From Zopfochytrium polystomum (taxonomy: Eukaryota > Chytridiomycota > Chytridiomycetes > Chytridiales > Chytridiaceae): a stretch of 45,417 nt of DNA. Positions within the stretch are counted from its first letter, which is position 1; each line of letters starts with the position of its first letter. The notes under the pieces are model-generated. The model made no database searches and had not been told where the DNA came from. It was given only the letters and a program-made list of their open reading frames with translations. The translations under genes and the position numbers were made by a program. The stretch spans positions 1-45,417 of the forward strand of contig JAIVFJ010000411.1 of assembly GCA_025765615.1 (NCBI GenBank). The letters run 5' to 3'. This document shows, piece after piece, positions 33,434 through 45,259 of this stretch.

Positions 33434-33502
33434 TTCAACGAACTCTGTGACTCAACGCCGGTTGACTCCTCCACGTCTTCCCTCGCCGCGCCCTCCGTTC
33501 AT

Positions 33503-34667
33503 ATGAAGTCATCAACTCGCGTCAAACCACCCCATCGCATCGCCGCCGAGCAGCTTCAACTGCGCGCGACGCCCGCGACATCTCGCGGCAACATCAGGAA
33601 CACCAAGAGCCCCAGGTCGTATCCGTATCGGCCGCGTTTGGACACCAGACCCAGCACCGATATCGCCAGTTCTGCATCCACCAGCGTGGGAATCGGTATC
33701 GGTCTTTACAGTTTTGTCCGAGTCCTCACCTGAACCTCCAACCAAACTGCATCTTTTCAATGGAACGATGCTAACCGGCGTGAAAAGCCTACGCCCATCC
33801 CACCGCCCTCCTCACAGCGCTCCCGACAACGCTAAGCGTCTCGGTTCCAGCCCCAGCCGCCCCGCAGACCGCAACCGTGCCCCCGTTCTTGTCAGCGCGA
33901 TTGTGTTTGGCGAATGCCATTGCAGAGGGGGGTGAGTGTGCGAGATAGAGATGCAAAGACTGTGCGTGCGTGCGTGCATGCGCGCGTGTGTGTGCGTGTG
34001 CGTGTGCGTCTGTTTGTTTGTGTTTGTGTAAATGCGACCGACGAAACGCAATCCCCAGAGTCCAAACACTGATCCTTCCATCGTTCCCAACCCTCTCATT
34101 TTTCCTCGCCGGCAAGCCGTCCTGCAGTCGGAAGCCTACCACGAGTTTGAAGCGACACGAGAGCATGCAAGTATCTCCTGCCTAAATCCGAGATGCGTAG
34201 ATGTCATTTCGATCAGATCGCGAGCACCGATCGGAATCGTAATGATATTACGTGTCCCCGATCCGCTCCTCCCGGCCGCCCCCACATCGACGCACCCCAC
34301 CAAAAACAACACCTGACCTTCCTCCCCCACTCCCCCGCCCGCCCCCCCGTCCCCGCTTCGCCACAAGAAACTCCAGCTCGCCGCGACTGCGTCCACAACT
34401 CTTGCCTCTCTTGCGAGCGTAGCAACTCGCTCGGAAGGCTGCAACGCAGGGTTAAGACTTGCATCTCCGACCACGGCGTCTGGCTCTTCACCGGGACGAC
34501 AGCAGCCCCAAGGTCGGGCGAGATTTGAGCGGGTGAAGGTGGCGGTCGAGGTGCTGCTGGAGAGGCTTTTGAGCGAACTGGACGGGTTGGACGCGGTTGT
34601 GCGAGAGCCGACAGGAGTTGGTGCGTGGGGTGGGACGCGCCGGGATCCAGGAATGACGCGTTGCTAG
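33503..34667 (+). CDS. Novel-family paralogue D (small helical protein)
   Basis: Exons 33503-33695, 33788-33931, 34117-34166 and 34377-34667, 225 aa, same phases as C (1/1/0). Exon 2 ends LSARLCLANAIAEG. Exon 3 (50 nt) gives AVLQSEAYHEFEATREH and is followed by GCAAGT (GC-AG intron). Exon 4 starts LAATASTTLASLASVATR and carries FERVKVAVEVLLERLLSELDGLD near the end. The acceptor of exon 4 could also be nine bases upstream (34368). A GT/GC repeat (33965-34028) sits in intron 2. Likely a direct duplicate of C. Function unknown. Confidence 0.7.
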
Positions 34668-35600
34668 TTGTTTGTTGCTTACTGTCCAATGCGCCTGTGT
34701 ACAATATGAAGTTTCCCCGTTGCTCGGCTTTACTACACGCTTCAGGGTGCGAGACCGCGCTTGCGATGGGGTCGTCCAACGTTCAAGTGTGTCTCGGCGG
34801 CAATCGGTTCGTGGTCAGCCGATCACAGAAACGCTTTGGGAAGGTATATTCCGTGACACGCGTGGCCCGATTGGGTTCGGAGACCAAGCAAAGCACAACC
34901 AACCTGAAAAATATTCATCCACTCATCCATCTGTCTGATCAGAAAGGGCATGCATGGATTCGGGCGGCGACGGCAGATTCTTGGCAGGAAAATTATTCTT
35001 TTTCTTTTTATATTTAAAAGGGATTGAGAGAGAAGCTCTGTCTGCTTGTCCAGTGCTGGTCCAAAAGGTTGTGGCCACCCAGATAGACAGACAAACAGCA
35101 CAAGAATTCTGCGAAAATCATAGTCATGCTACTAAATTGGTAAGCATTCTCCGCAGTGGGGCCTCACCCAAGGCGTGTGCGTTGTGCGCCGGGGGCACAG
35201 CCACGACTCGCTCCACGACGAGGTTAGCGGTGGCGGGTTGGGGCGCCAGGTCGCCGCACTGCTAGCTGGCACTGGAGGCCCCATCGCGCAATCCACGCGC
35301 GCCCTCGCCAATCGTGCGGCCTGCTTGTGGCCGCGTCGAATCCATCCGAGTCGGCGGCGGTCCGCAGGTTCTCGGGTGTGGTCAGTAAATACACAACTTT
35401 CCCAACAGAGCAAGGAAAGAGCTGATTCCAACACAAAACTAGGATAGAGAAAGACAAGACGCGATTACGCACACTGACACATAACCAAGCATACCACCAC
35501 CAGACCGCTTCCACCCACCAGCCCACTCTCGCCCGCTCAGCAGGCGCCTTCCCCTTCCCGCTGCCCCAGCCGATCTATTCTGGAAAACCCCAGTTGTGCG
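34668..35600. other. Intergenic, no gene recognised
   Basis: 933 bp between paralogues D and E. No frame shows the family motifs or another domain. Confidence 0.5.
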
Positions 35601-36656
35601 ATGGCTCAGCCGCCCTCGCCGCCGCTTCCGCCGCTGCAATCACAGCAGCCGCAGCCGAAGCCGAAGCCGCAGCCCCGTGTGAAGCGTCAGGCCAGTGCGC
35701 TGTCGTCACCGACGCGTGCGGCGGCAGCCGACCCGGTCTCCGCTTGGCTCACTGACGAGTTTGGAAGCACAGGTCCGGGCCTCCCTCTGCTTGTGTCTCT
35801 CACCGCCTCTGTCTCTTTGTCGGCTCCGCCATCGTTGTCGCAATGACAACCCATCACGGCAGATGACTAACTCACAACACTCTCCCTCCCTGCGGTGACC
35901 ACCACGAATCTCCTTTTCCTCCACACACCACACGATGCGCAATCCATCGCCCCGCATACCGTGTCCAACGACAGATCACCTATACGTGCAGGCGCGGCAG
36001 ACCTTTGAGTCGCGGATGGCGCAGGCAAGTTAAGGGGAATGTCCATGCACGCCGCGGCATCCCACCTCCACATCGCCAAGCAATCATCGCTCTGGCGGTT
36101 GGCTCCACCCCAATGACTCCGCCATAGCAAACCAACCTTTACCCGCGCCAAGCGACTGACTACCCACCACTCCCAAAACTACTGCACTCCTCTCCCGGCA
36201 CAGATGCGATCCTCTGCGCTCGACGCGCTGGCGACCCTCGCCGCCACGGCCCACTCCCTCCCCTCACCGCAATACCCCACACACCCCGCGGGGTCATCGC
36301 GACCGCGCGCGTCGACGTCGGCTCCCCACACCAACCATGCACGCGTCGACACGCACCAGCACGTGCACGACAACCCCTCCACCTCGGGAGGATCCTTCAA
36401 CGCCCCGAGCCCGCCGCAGCCGCCTCCACCACGCTCTGTGCGCGCGCGGCCCCCGCACGACCGCCTGCCGGCGCAGCGCACGGCGGCAGAGCGTGCGGGT
36501 CGGCTGGTCGTCGCGCTGGAGGTGATGCTGGAGATGGTGGTGCGCGACGTGGAGGAGCTGGGCGAGCGATGGCGGGAGCTTTTGGCGATGGAGCATGGGG
36601 CGGAGTGGGAGGAAGGGGACGGAGGGGGAGGCGGCGACGTGGGTGGGTGGGAGTGA
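35601..36656 (+). CDS. Novel-family paralogue E (small helical protein)
   Basis: Exons 35601-35772, 35975-36024 and 36204-36656, 224 aa. Exon 1: Pro/Gln/Lys-rich, then DPVSAWLTDEFGST (phase 1), matching the RKFGET end of exon 1 in paralogue B. Exon 2 (50 nt): DHLYVQARQTFESRMAQ, followed by GCAAGT (GC-AG intron); using the GT two bases later would break the frame. Exon 3: MRSSALDALATLAATAHS, a long Pro/His/Arg-rich linker, then GRLVVALEVMLEMVVRDVEEL and an acidic/Gly-rich tail. Function unknown. Confidence 0.7.
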
Positions 36657-37070
36657 ATGGCGTTATGAAAGGTTGCGGGGGATATAGTTTAAGCAGCTTA
36701 AGCAGCTGGCCGCGAGTAGGCGGGTAGTTGCTTATGAAAGATGGGGATAGAGGTCGAATAAGAGGACAAGGAAGCTATGCATACGGGCGATGATGAAGGG
36801 TTTCTTACATTCTTGCATGTAATACTAGACCTGTTTGTTGTTTATCCCAGCTTTGTTCTTTTCCTCGCCGACGCTGCTTGCATCAGCTAGGTCCGCATGC
36901 AATGCGAGCGGTGGTTTCGTGCACATCGACTGGTCATAACCCTGGATCGCGTCTAGTAACCATCTCTGTCGCCACCGGCACGACCGGAGCCGGTTCGGGC
37001 TCGGTTCGGCCTGGAGATCCAACTACAATTTCGCCTGCGCAGTCCGCAGCCGATCTAAACCCGCAAAACG
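36657..37070. other. Intergenic, upstream of U2
   Basis: No gene recognised. 36975-37020 has tandem CGG/CCGG-type motifs (GGAGCCGGTTCGGGCTCGG) shortly upstream of the U2 TATA box, possibly part of its promoter. Confidence 0.4.
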
Positions 37071-37078
37071 TATAAATA
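37071..37078 (+). promoter_or_regulatory. TATA box of the U2 gene
   Basis: TATAAATA, about 36 bp upstream of the inferred U2 5' end, in otherwise GC-rich sequence. Confidence 0.65.
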
Positions 37079-37106
37079 CCGCCACCGCCCCCTTCGCTGT
37101 TCCTTA

Positions 37107-37285
37107 CAATCCTCTCTGGCCTATTGGCTAAGATCAAGTGTAGTATCTGTTCTTTAAAGTGTGATAACTTTAACCGCCGGCATTGCCGTGCGTATCCATT
37201 ATCACAGTTATTTTTGAAACCCTCGCTCGGTCGCCGTCGGGCAGCTTGCTGTCGCGGCCCGGGCACTGGTCTCGCCGGCCCCACA
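37107..37285 (+). ncRNA. U2: U2 spliceosomal snRNA
   Basis: The 5' part CTGGCCTATTGGCTAAGATC followed by AAGTGTAGTATCTGTTCTTT is the near-invariant U2 start: stem I, then GTAGTA (37140-37145), which pairs with the intron branch site. A stem IIa/IIb-like region follows. ATTTTTGA at about 37209-37216 matches the U2 Sm site, and stem III is present with the conserved GCTTGC loop (37243-37248). Ends are estimated by homology; the 3' end is within about 15 nt. U2 pairs with U6 and the branch point in the spliceosome, fitting the intron-rich genes here. The stem I loop has CTATTGG where most species have CTTTTGG. Confidence 0.9.
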
Positions 37286-37289
37286 CTGC

Positions 37290-38511
37290 CGCCGGCTGAG
37301 GCCTAAACTTCACATTTCATAATCGATGAAAAACTAAAAAACCGGATGGAAATCCGCAGGTGGACTGACCTTCGGCGCCTTTCGATCTCCACTTTCAAGA
37401 CTGAGTGTCGCATTGTGAGACATCGGTGTGGCTGTGCCGCTGGGGTTGTTCGGAGGTAGCCACGATGGGGTTGCTGTTGAGGTGAGATCGACGGCCACTG
37501 AAAACCCCCCGACAAAGACCGTATGTAACAGGAGCCCGAAGGTGGTGTTGTGCTTGATGAGCAAACTGAAAATAAAAAAAAAATTTCAGCAGATTATGAA
37601 AGATTCTTGCAATGAAAGCTTCAAAAAATTCCCTCCCAACCGAATAGTCTTGAGGAGCCATTTGGAGTTAGTTTTAAACTAGCAATAAGCTGAACTCGGT
37701 ATGGACGTCATCGTTGCAGCAGCACTCGCTGTGCAAGATGGCTTGTTCTCACGGTCGACTGGGTGGTATTTATATCCTCCCGCCTCGCGCCGCAGTCGCA
37801 GTCTCAACCTTCCTAGAACAAACAGGTCCTTTCTTCCGAGGCTGTGTTGCAATAAGAAAGGCGCCAACATAGTTGGCATGGGGACTCCGGCGAAAGTGTA
37901 TGGTGGACGCCTCACCGACGGTATCGGCGGCGCCGGCGGAGAGTGTGGCACTGGTACCTCCAAGTGGTAATAGAATGCAAGGGAAGAGGACCGGGGCAAA
38001 GCGCCCATCGGCCAGGGGAAAAGGTAGAGGAAGTTTGTAGAACAGTCTCACCATGAAACAAAACAGTGTCTTTTGGACAACTAATTCCTGAAAATAGGAA
38101 CAAGACGAGGAGTCCAATCCAGTAGCTATCTGGTCCTAACCAGACAAGGCCAGTACTTCACCTGAAGCATCGACTTTGCCGGGGATTGATTATTTGTAGT
38201 GAATTTTCCCATCAGCATCAGCCGATACAGATGATTGAGGCGCTCCTGACCCGATACTCCCCAACATGGACGTTGCATGGGCTCGCTCATCTTCCGGCTG
38301 GCCCAAACCCCACGAATGAGAACAGTGCCAGTCGAAGCTACTGCCCCACGAAAAAAAAAAAAAAAAAAAAGAAGAGAAAAGAAAAGAAAGAATCTTTAGA
38401 AACAAGAAGTCCAAATAAGCAACCGTGCTATTGTTGCGTAACGCCCCACGAAATAAAAAAGAAAGTAAACAAAGAAAGAAAAAAAGGACCAAGAAAAACA
38501 ACAGGCGTGTC
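37290..38511. other. Intergenic, weak minus-strand coding hints
   Basis: On the minus strand at 37564-37374 a hydrophobic start (GLLLHTVFVGGFSVAV) followed by a Thr/Ser/Pro stretch ends at a GTCAGT donor and could be one exon of a secreted protein; nothing extends it. 37770-38117 minus has open frames without recognised domains. A poly-A tract lies at 38350-38370. Confidence 0.3.
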
Positions 38512-39057
38512 TGTCTCAGCGTAGCGATTCATGCAGCTTAAGCCGCGATCTCCGAGGAGGGAGGCCCAGGGTGCTTGTCAAAGCTTTGTTCCGCTCAGTC
38601 TGAGCATCTTGGTCAAAAACCAAACAAAAAATGCAAAAAAGCCAATCTTTTTTTCGCTCAGTCGATAGCGACGAGAGAGCGAAGCGAGAGAGGCTGGAAC
38701 AGGAGGAGGAACGACACGTGAAAAAACCGGAAAAAACCCCCTGTGGGGGAAAAAGAGCCCGGAAAAACGTGCCGTGTGCGTGAGGAGAAGGAACGAGCCA
38801 CGGGGAAAAACCGGAAAAAACCCCCTTTGGAGGAAAAAGAACCCGGAAAACCGTGCTCGGGGGACGGAGAAGGCATGTCCACCAGAGGAATCCACAAAGG
38901 AAAGTGCAAGACGGCCGCCCAAGGGAAGAGAACGACCGAGAAATGGAGGTAACGAGAGGGAGGGCCCAGGGTGCGGGAGGCCGCGGGTGGGAAAGCACCC
39001 TGGGCCTCCCTCCTCGGAGATCGCGGCTTAAGCTGCATGAATCGCTACGCTGAGACA
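38512..39057. mobile_element. Short element with 63-bp terminal inverted repeats
   Basis: 38512-38574 and 38995-39057 are perfect inverted copies (termini TGTCTCAGCG...CGCTGAGACA). The 546-bp interior has no transposase, so it is MITE-like or the joined ends of a larger element. Its left inner arm (38564-38663) is also the 100-bp sequence found inverted at 43501-43600. Two diverged copies of a ~75-bp block (about 38715-38790 and 38797-38872, sharing AAAACCGGAAAAAACCCCCT) lie inside. Confidence 0.8.
38564..38663 (+). repeat. 100-bp inverted repeat, left copy
   Basis: Starts GCCCAGGGTGCTTGTCAAAG. It is identical, as reverse complement, to 43501-43600, including all homopolymer lengths. The spacing of about 4.9 kb marks the ends of a larger transposon. 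Confidence 0.95.
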
Positions 39058-42000
39058 ATCTCCTGCGTCGGTCGGCCCAGGGTGCTACTTCGTCCAAGAA
39101 ACCCGCAGGGGGGCCGGCTGACTACTGCTTGCGACACCACAGACACGAGGTGCATGGCAATGGACCCTGAGCGTTGCTCTGTGCTGACTGTGTGGAGCGG
39201 TGTCCGAGCCGTTGCTGAACGGCCAGAAATGAGAGGAAATGATTCCCTTGACGGGAATCTAATCGCTGAAGCTTGTGGTGCAACGGCGTGCCGCAAATGT
39301 CCCACCCGCAAAAACCACCCAGCGTCGACGTGGTGTGGAGGGCATGCGAACTGACTTGCTGCCTGCTGATGACTGTCAGGAAAAGCCGAGCGATGCGGCA
39401 ACGGGTGGTAGTTGGATCCTCAAGGCCGATGAACATTGCAGAAGATTTGTGTGCCGCTTGCCGTGGCATGACGTCGCCAGAGATAGGACCAGAGGGTATT
39501 GTCTTGCTGCAGCAAAGAGATGCATCGTTAGGGATGGAGGCTCCTGGACCGCCGAGAGAGCCGAGCTGCATAGAAGCAGCCCCCACCAGAGAACGATCAC
39601 GGCCTGTGGTGGGCTTATCAATCGACTAAACAAAGATGGTTGGTGTGATGGGCCAAAGCAGCTGACTGCCATTGCAAGCTGCTCTCGCTTGCGCCGTATG
39701 AAGCGCCAGATTGGACCAGGAGGACGTTGCTTGAAGTATGGGGCGAGGTGATAGCGACCGTCATTAGCCAGGTCGCCGGTATGACGAGAGTAGAACAGTC
39801 CAGCAAGCGATGAACGGCAGCCCATAACGGTCCTGAATCTACGCCAGGACCCATGAAAAAGAGCCTTGCGGCTCAGCAGGTTCTGTGCCCACCGCAACTC
39901 GACGTCGCAAGAGCACCTGAAGATCGGAAATCCGACATGCCGAGTCTTATAGAAAAACCAGGACATTGGCCTGAATAAGCCAAGAGAAGAGTCCGCCCAA
40001 AAAGGCTACGGCTGAAGATAGCTCCTATCTGTGAGCCAGGCTCTGTTAGCAGCAATTCTGCATGTGTGCAAATGGGCGTGTCGCGGAGGCAGCTGCGCTG
40101 ACGGAAGGATTGACTGCCGCCTCAACGACGACCGAGGAGCCATCCCGAAGCAGGGCCCCACGAGAACTGAATCCCTGCCACACAGGTGAAGTCTCTGCCA
40201 CCAATCGTCGGTGAACGTTCGAAGTTGCAGAAAAACAGTGAAGTGGTGCTTGCACAACTCAATCAAAGCCCTCTCATGCTTCGCAACGCCCCGTCTTGTT
40301 GCAAGCGACCGCCGCGACAGCTCCATGACCGCGAACGCCGCCTCAAGATCGCGCGTGTGCACGCACGTTTCGCACTCCGCCTTTGCATCTTCGTCGTCGT
40401 CGTCGGTGACCCATATGTGACAAAGGCCACGTGGCCTGCGCACTCAAAACGCCGGGTTGGCCGAATAGTCGAATGATTAAATTTGGCTGCGGTGCATACA
40501 CAGCTCACGGCGCTGTGCGTCGGAAGGTGTTCGAGGGAGCAAGTCCCGCGAACCCCTTGACTCCAGCCAACGGGAAACCTGAGCGCCACACCGACAGCGT
40601 TGGGGCAGATAGTGTCGGCTTGGGGCCACTGCACAGAACAGCAGGTGGCTTCTTCAGTCTTACGCTCTCCCAGATGAGCTAAGACGGCCATAGAGAAAAA
40701 ACCAGTCACCCATTCAGATCGCCTAGCTGTAATGCCCACGATAGAACAGCCGAGAGTAGTTGAATTTGTCAGCGGATGCTGGGAGGATTGCCTACAGGGA
40801 AGTCTGCGTTGCGAGACTTGTGACACAGAAACGGTGCGGACTCGGACTGGTTCCATGGCCACAGGAGCCGTTAAAATCTGTGTGGTCCATCGTCCGATAG
40901 ACTGCGAAAATGTGCAAGGCAATGTGCGATTGCAAGCACCACAACGAGGCGGCGATGTCGACCGACCTCTGCGCTGCATCCACAGGCAAAACAGCGTCGA
41001 CAGCATGGTCCTTCGCGTCCTACCATTGTCAGTTGAGTATCGGTCTCAGTGCCTAAAGGCGGGCCAAAGTGGCAAGTGTCAAGACTGCTCCTGTCGTGTC
41101 GCCTGAAGGACCTTCCTCCTCGTCGGAGGTGCCAATGTCGAAGACAGGTGTTCAGCCATCTGGCATAGGCCATCATGAATGACAATGACCATGGTGTCCA
41201 TCGCCCCCGCGTTCAAAGGGAGGCAAGCCAACTGACTGTTGGTGCCTGCAGCACTCAGGAACTCATGGTACCTGCTCGAAAAGGGTGAGATAAGTTTTTC
41301 AGGAGACAAAATGGGGGCCTCCTGTCATTTGCGAGAGCTTCCGAGGTCTTGGCGCCCAATGAACTGCATCAAAAAGCTATACATCTGATGGTTCCTGCAT
41401 GGAGGGTGCATTGCGTCGACTGGTGACCTCTCAGCTCCATGGAGAGGTGCAGAACGTCCGTTAGCTCACTGTGCACCCACAAGGCGACCTGGGACTGTGC
41501 TCGCAGCATTGACCCCACCCAGGTCTGTCGTATCCACCTCTGCTGGAGGTGAAGCACGCAGTGCTGACGTCGCCATGAGGCCGCGGCAGCGACCACAGCG
41601 AAGTCGGCGTGACTTATCGCCAAACGCGTGGGTGAAGTGCGAAGTCCAATCCCACCCGCGCCGCAAATTACTCATGCCCTGCAGGCTGCGCAGTGGCCCC
41701 AGTGGGGTGCACGCTCAAGGCAGGCACGATCCAACTCATCAACTCCGCATGCGACCTCGCGAACTTGGTTGTGGCGAGGCTCAGGAAGGCTGAACAACTC
41801 TGTTGGTGCAGTGAAGCCTGCAGTGAGTGCGACTCCGAGATTTGGCGAGTGCTCCGAGCGCCGCAGCCGGCGCGAGGACCTCCGCAAAAAAAAAAAAATG
41901 AGGTCGGACAACGCAGTGTTCGACATTGCTTCCAGAGTCGAACTGTGTGCCTGCAGGAAATCGAGGAGTGCAGCATCGAAGAAGCAGTCTTGCAGTCGCA

Positions 42001-43624
42001 GCCCTCGCAGTCGAGGCATGCTTGTCGCGGAGGGGCGAAAGGCGCGCCTTTTGCCTGATTGTCCCCGCCGTGTTAGAAGGATCGGTGGAGATGTGCCCGA
42101 CTCGACGTTGAGGCCTCCGGCCTCGCCATTGGCGACCAGCCGGCGTCGTCCAGGCCAGGGGCGAGGAAGCCCAAAGGATAGCTGCACTGAGAAACGACAG
42201 CCACCTGGCGCGCACCTGGGAGGTGATCTGGGGCCGCTGCCCCCATGAGCAGACAGCCCCGTGATTACGCAGGAACGACAAAGACTAGCCACAGGCGCGA
42301 TGACGCGAACATGCTGAAAACGGGCGACGGCAAAACCAAGACCCACCATAGATGTGCTGACGACAACCCCGTATCATCCAACCGAAGGTCCATGAGGAAC
42401 CCATCGTCGCTCGAGCGATTCCCCGCCGAGAGTGCAACCTCCGTCGGGCGTGTTCTGTCGGAGCAGGGAAGCATTTGCAGGTTCTGCGTCGCTTAAAAGG
42501 CGGTCTACTGTTGAGAGGCCGACGTAACCGAGTCTCTTGGCCGTCAGCTCAAGGGTGCCGATGGCAACCCAAGATTGGGGGGGCAGTTGGGGAAATGGGA
42601 AGGACGAAAACGATGCCTTACCAAGCGGGGGGGACACAACCCTCCGCTCCGTGGTCCCAACTGCTCTCCTGCGTGACGTCGGCGACATACGGTGTTGTCA
42701 GCGAGCGGAGGCTGGTGTATGGACTTGCCAAGGCTGGGGCCTCGCTGGCACCCAGCACACCCATTACCTGCAGAGCACGCGCTCCGGATGCTGAGATCTG
42801 CGCTGACTGAAAACTCACACCCACTAGCGAAGTGATGCGAGCCGCGGCCTGGGGTCCATGTTCGCTCCGATCTCACTGGAGCGCCCACATCCGCCTGCTG
42901 AACGAAGGGGGCAGGTAACAAACCTAGCAATACGAAAAGCAGGACCCCATCCTCACTGTCAAAACAGATCTGTGCGACTCGTCCGGGAGCTGGAGAGCGC
43001 GGATCACGGGCAGGCCCTGGAAGCCACCTACCCACCGACGAGCGAAACGCAGCAACTGGAGTTGGCTTCGAAGTCGGCGACTGCGAGGGCGGCCTCCGCC
43101 CAGCATGCTCAGTGCACCTGGCGCGGAGAGCCGACACACCCTAACCAGCAGGAACTGCCTACGGGCCTATGGACTGGAAGGGGAGCGCTTGTGACGATCC
43201 AATTGGAAAGTCTAGTCTTCTTCGAGAGGCGGCGATCGCCTTCGACATACGGAACACGGAGTGGACTGCAAAGCAAGCCCGGCAGTGACCCCTCTATAGC
43301 GCGAGCGAGGGAGGCACTGCACAGAAGGATGGGCGCTACTCCACCTTCCTCTGTGCGGGTGATGCGGGCTCGCTGAACGACCCACACCCCCTAATCTTAC
43401 CACAACACCCGATACCCCCCCGAGGGCCGGGCGCCGCAGCGGCGCCTCAACGTGCGCGTTCGCCACCAGCCGCCAAGCAGCAGCGGTGCGAGAGAGCGAA
43501 GACTGAGCGAAAAAAAGATTGGCTTTTTTGCATTTTTTGTTTGGTTTTTGACCAAGATGCTCAGACTGAGCGGAACAAAGCTTTGACAAGCACCCTGGGC
43601 CGACCGACGCAGGAGATTGTGTCA
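39055..43624. mobile_element. Decayed DNA transposon, about 4.6 kb
   Basis: Bounded by 32-bp inverted termini (39055-39086 ACAATCTCCTGCGTCGGTCG... and 43593-43624). The interior has no intact transposase. Minus-strand frames are broken but locally protein-like, for example LRRGWDWTSHF ... FGDKSRRLRCGRCR at about 41590-41675 and ALLDFLQAHSSTLEAMS near 41930. Cys-pair clusters could point to a KDZ-like element, but this is only a guess. An A13 run at 41886-41898 breaks one frame. The element family is undetermined. Confidence 0.6.
43501..43600 (-). repeat. 100-bp inverted repeat, right copy
   Basis: Exact reverse complement of 38564-38663. It is followed outwards by 24 bp that match the 39055 terminus instead of the 38512 terminus, showing that two terminus types share the core GCCCAGGGTGC. 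Confidence 0.95.
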
Positions 43625-43837
43625 CGCAATGGTGTCTGTCGGACGCGTACGGGAACAGCCGTGCCACCGACCTCCCATCCATCCAAACAACAACAACAAC
43701 CCCTCCCCCACATCCGATTGTTTTTGCTCCTCCTCCAATCCGTTCACACATCCGCCTCGCCCCTTTATGTTGCCCTCGGTCGCAACGCGCTCTCCCTCTT
43801 CATCATCGCAAAACACTCAACAGCTAAACGCCACACT

Positions 43838-45259
43838 ATGCCCTTATCAATCGCGATCGTCGGCGGCGGCATCGGCGGCCTGGCCTTGGCCCACGGCTTG
43901 ATGCGCGACGCCCGTCGCAGCGGCCTCGACCGCGGCGTCCGCGTCCAAGTCTACGAGCGCGACGAGACCGCAAGCGCCCGCGGCCAGGGCTACCTCCTCG
44001 GCCTGAACGCCGACGGAATCAAGGCGCTGCGGTCCTGCTGCGACGGCGAGCCCGCCGTCCTCGAAAAGCTCGGCGGCCTCTTTGGGCCCGAGTCCATCCA
44101 AGGCATCGCGGTCTGCGACCACAACTTTGACACGCTGCTCTCGTTCGGCGTCAAGAAGCACGCCGACGTCGACGCCGCCGCGCGCGCTGGGCCCGCCGCC
44201 GCGCTGGAAGCGCGGGCAGAGTCCCGCGGCACGGTCGATAGGCGGCGGCTGCGAAGCATCCTGGCGGAATCGCTGCTGCAAAACAGCCCGGCCACGAGCA
44301 CGTGCGCCGGCATCTTCTACAACAAGCAGTTTGAGTCGTACGAGGTCTTGCGCGGCGGGGACAGCGGTCGGGTTCGGATCCGGTTCGCCGACGGATCCGC
44401 GGCCGACGCGGACATCCTGATCGGAGCGGACGGCGCGCGGTCGCTCGTGCGACCGCAGCGAGCGCCCAGGCTTCGGCTGGAGCCCGTCGGTTTCATGTAC
44501 CTGGCGGGGTACGTCCCGTTCGACTCTGGCGACACGACAGCGTTCCCCGCGATCCGCGACGCGGTGTTTGGGAGCGGGCGGCCGCCGTTCCTTGTCCGGG
44601 CCTGCAGCCCGTCGGGCGTGTCCGTGCTGGTGCTGCCGTTCAAGGACGAGCAAGGCCAGCTGAACATGATTGTCGCCGCCACGTTCGAGGCGCCAAACCG
44701 CGACGCGGACGCGTACATGAGGTCGTCGGGTTTGACCAAAGACGAGCACAATCCAACGGCGCTGCAGAAGCGGATCAAGGAGATCATCGTGGACAAGGTC
44801 TCGGAAGCCGGGTTCATCGCCGAGGTCGTCGAGCTCGCCAAATCGATGCCGACGGCGAACGTACTGGACAAGTTTCGCGTCGACTTGCACTCGATCGTCC
44901 CGTTGACGGACAACCCGTTCGCAGACGGCGATGCGAGCTCCTTTGGGCGCGTCACGCTTATCGGCGACGCTCTCCACGCAATGACGCCGCAGAGAGGCCT
45001 TGGAGCAAACACCGCGCTGCTTGACGCAAACGACTTGACTGACTGCATCTTGTCGACAATGTCCCAGCCGGGTGCCTCCGCCAGTGCTGTTTGCAGGGCG
45101 GTATCAGACGCCGAGGTGGCGATTGTCAAGAGGGGATTTGCAAACGTCCGCGCCTCTATGCAAAGCTCCAACTTGATTTGCTCAAAGGGGTGGACGGCCG
45201 CGATTCGAAATGTCGTCTTGCGGGCTGTTTCGGTTGGGGCCTGGATCGCTGGTTATTGA
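43838..45259 (+). CDS. FAD-dependent monooxygenase (group A, PHBH-like)
   Basis: Single exon, 473 aa. Family signatures are complete: N-terminal Rossmann motif IAIVGGGIGGLALAHGL (residues 4-20), an acidic ribose-binding end at VQVYERDE, the conserved Arg region TVDRRRLRSIL, the DG motif ADILIGADGARSLVR, and the FAD phosphate-binding GD motif VTLIGDALHAMTPQRGLGAN. Such enzymes use NAD(P)H and O2 to hydroxylate aromatic or polyketide-like substrates; the substrate here is unknown. The C-terminus (AIRNVVLRAVSVGAWIAGY) is hydrophobic, as in several fungal membrane-associated members. The ATG at 43838 sits right before the Rossmann strand; upstream in-frame codons run into transposon sequence and are not counted. 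Confidence 0.9.
   Translation: MPLSIAIVGGGIGGLALAHGLMRDARRSGLDRGVRVQVYERDETASARGQGYLLGLNADGIKALRSCCDGEPAVLEKLGGLFGPESIQGIAVCDHNFDTLLSFGVKKHADVDAAARAGPAAALEARAESRGTVDRRRLRSILAESLLQNSPATSTCAGIFYNKQFESYEVLRGGDSGRVRIRFADGSAADADILIGADGARSLVRPQRAPRLRLEPVGFMYLAGYVPFDSGDTTAFPAIRDAVFGSGRPPFLVRACSPSGVSVLVLPFKDEQGQLNMIVAATFEAPNRDADAYMRSSGLTKDEHNPTALQKRIKEIIVDKVSEAGFIAEVVELAKSMPTANVLDKFRVDLHSIVPLTDNPFADGDASSFGRVTLIGDALHAMTPQRGLGANTALLDANDLTDCILSTMSQPGASASAVCRAVSDAEVAIVKRGFANVRASMQSSNLICSKGWTAAIRNVVLRAVSVGAWIAGY

Noticed and set aside
39376..41006. Long minus-strand frames inside the transposon as an intact transposase
   Set aside because: Frames are broken, no catalytic triad or named transposase motif could be read, so only a decayed element is claimed.
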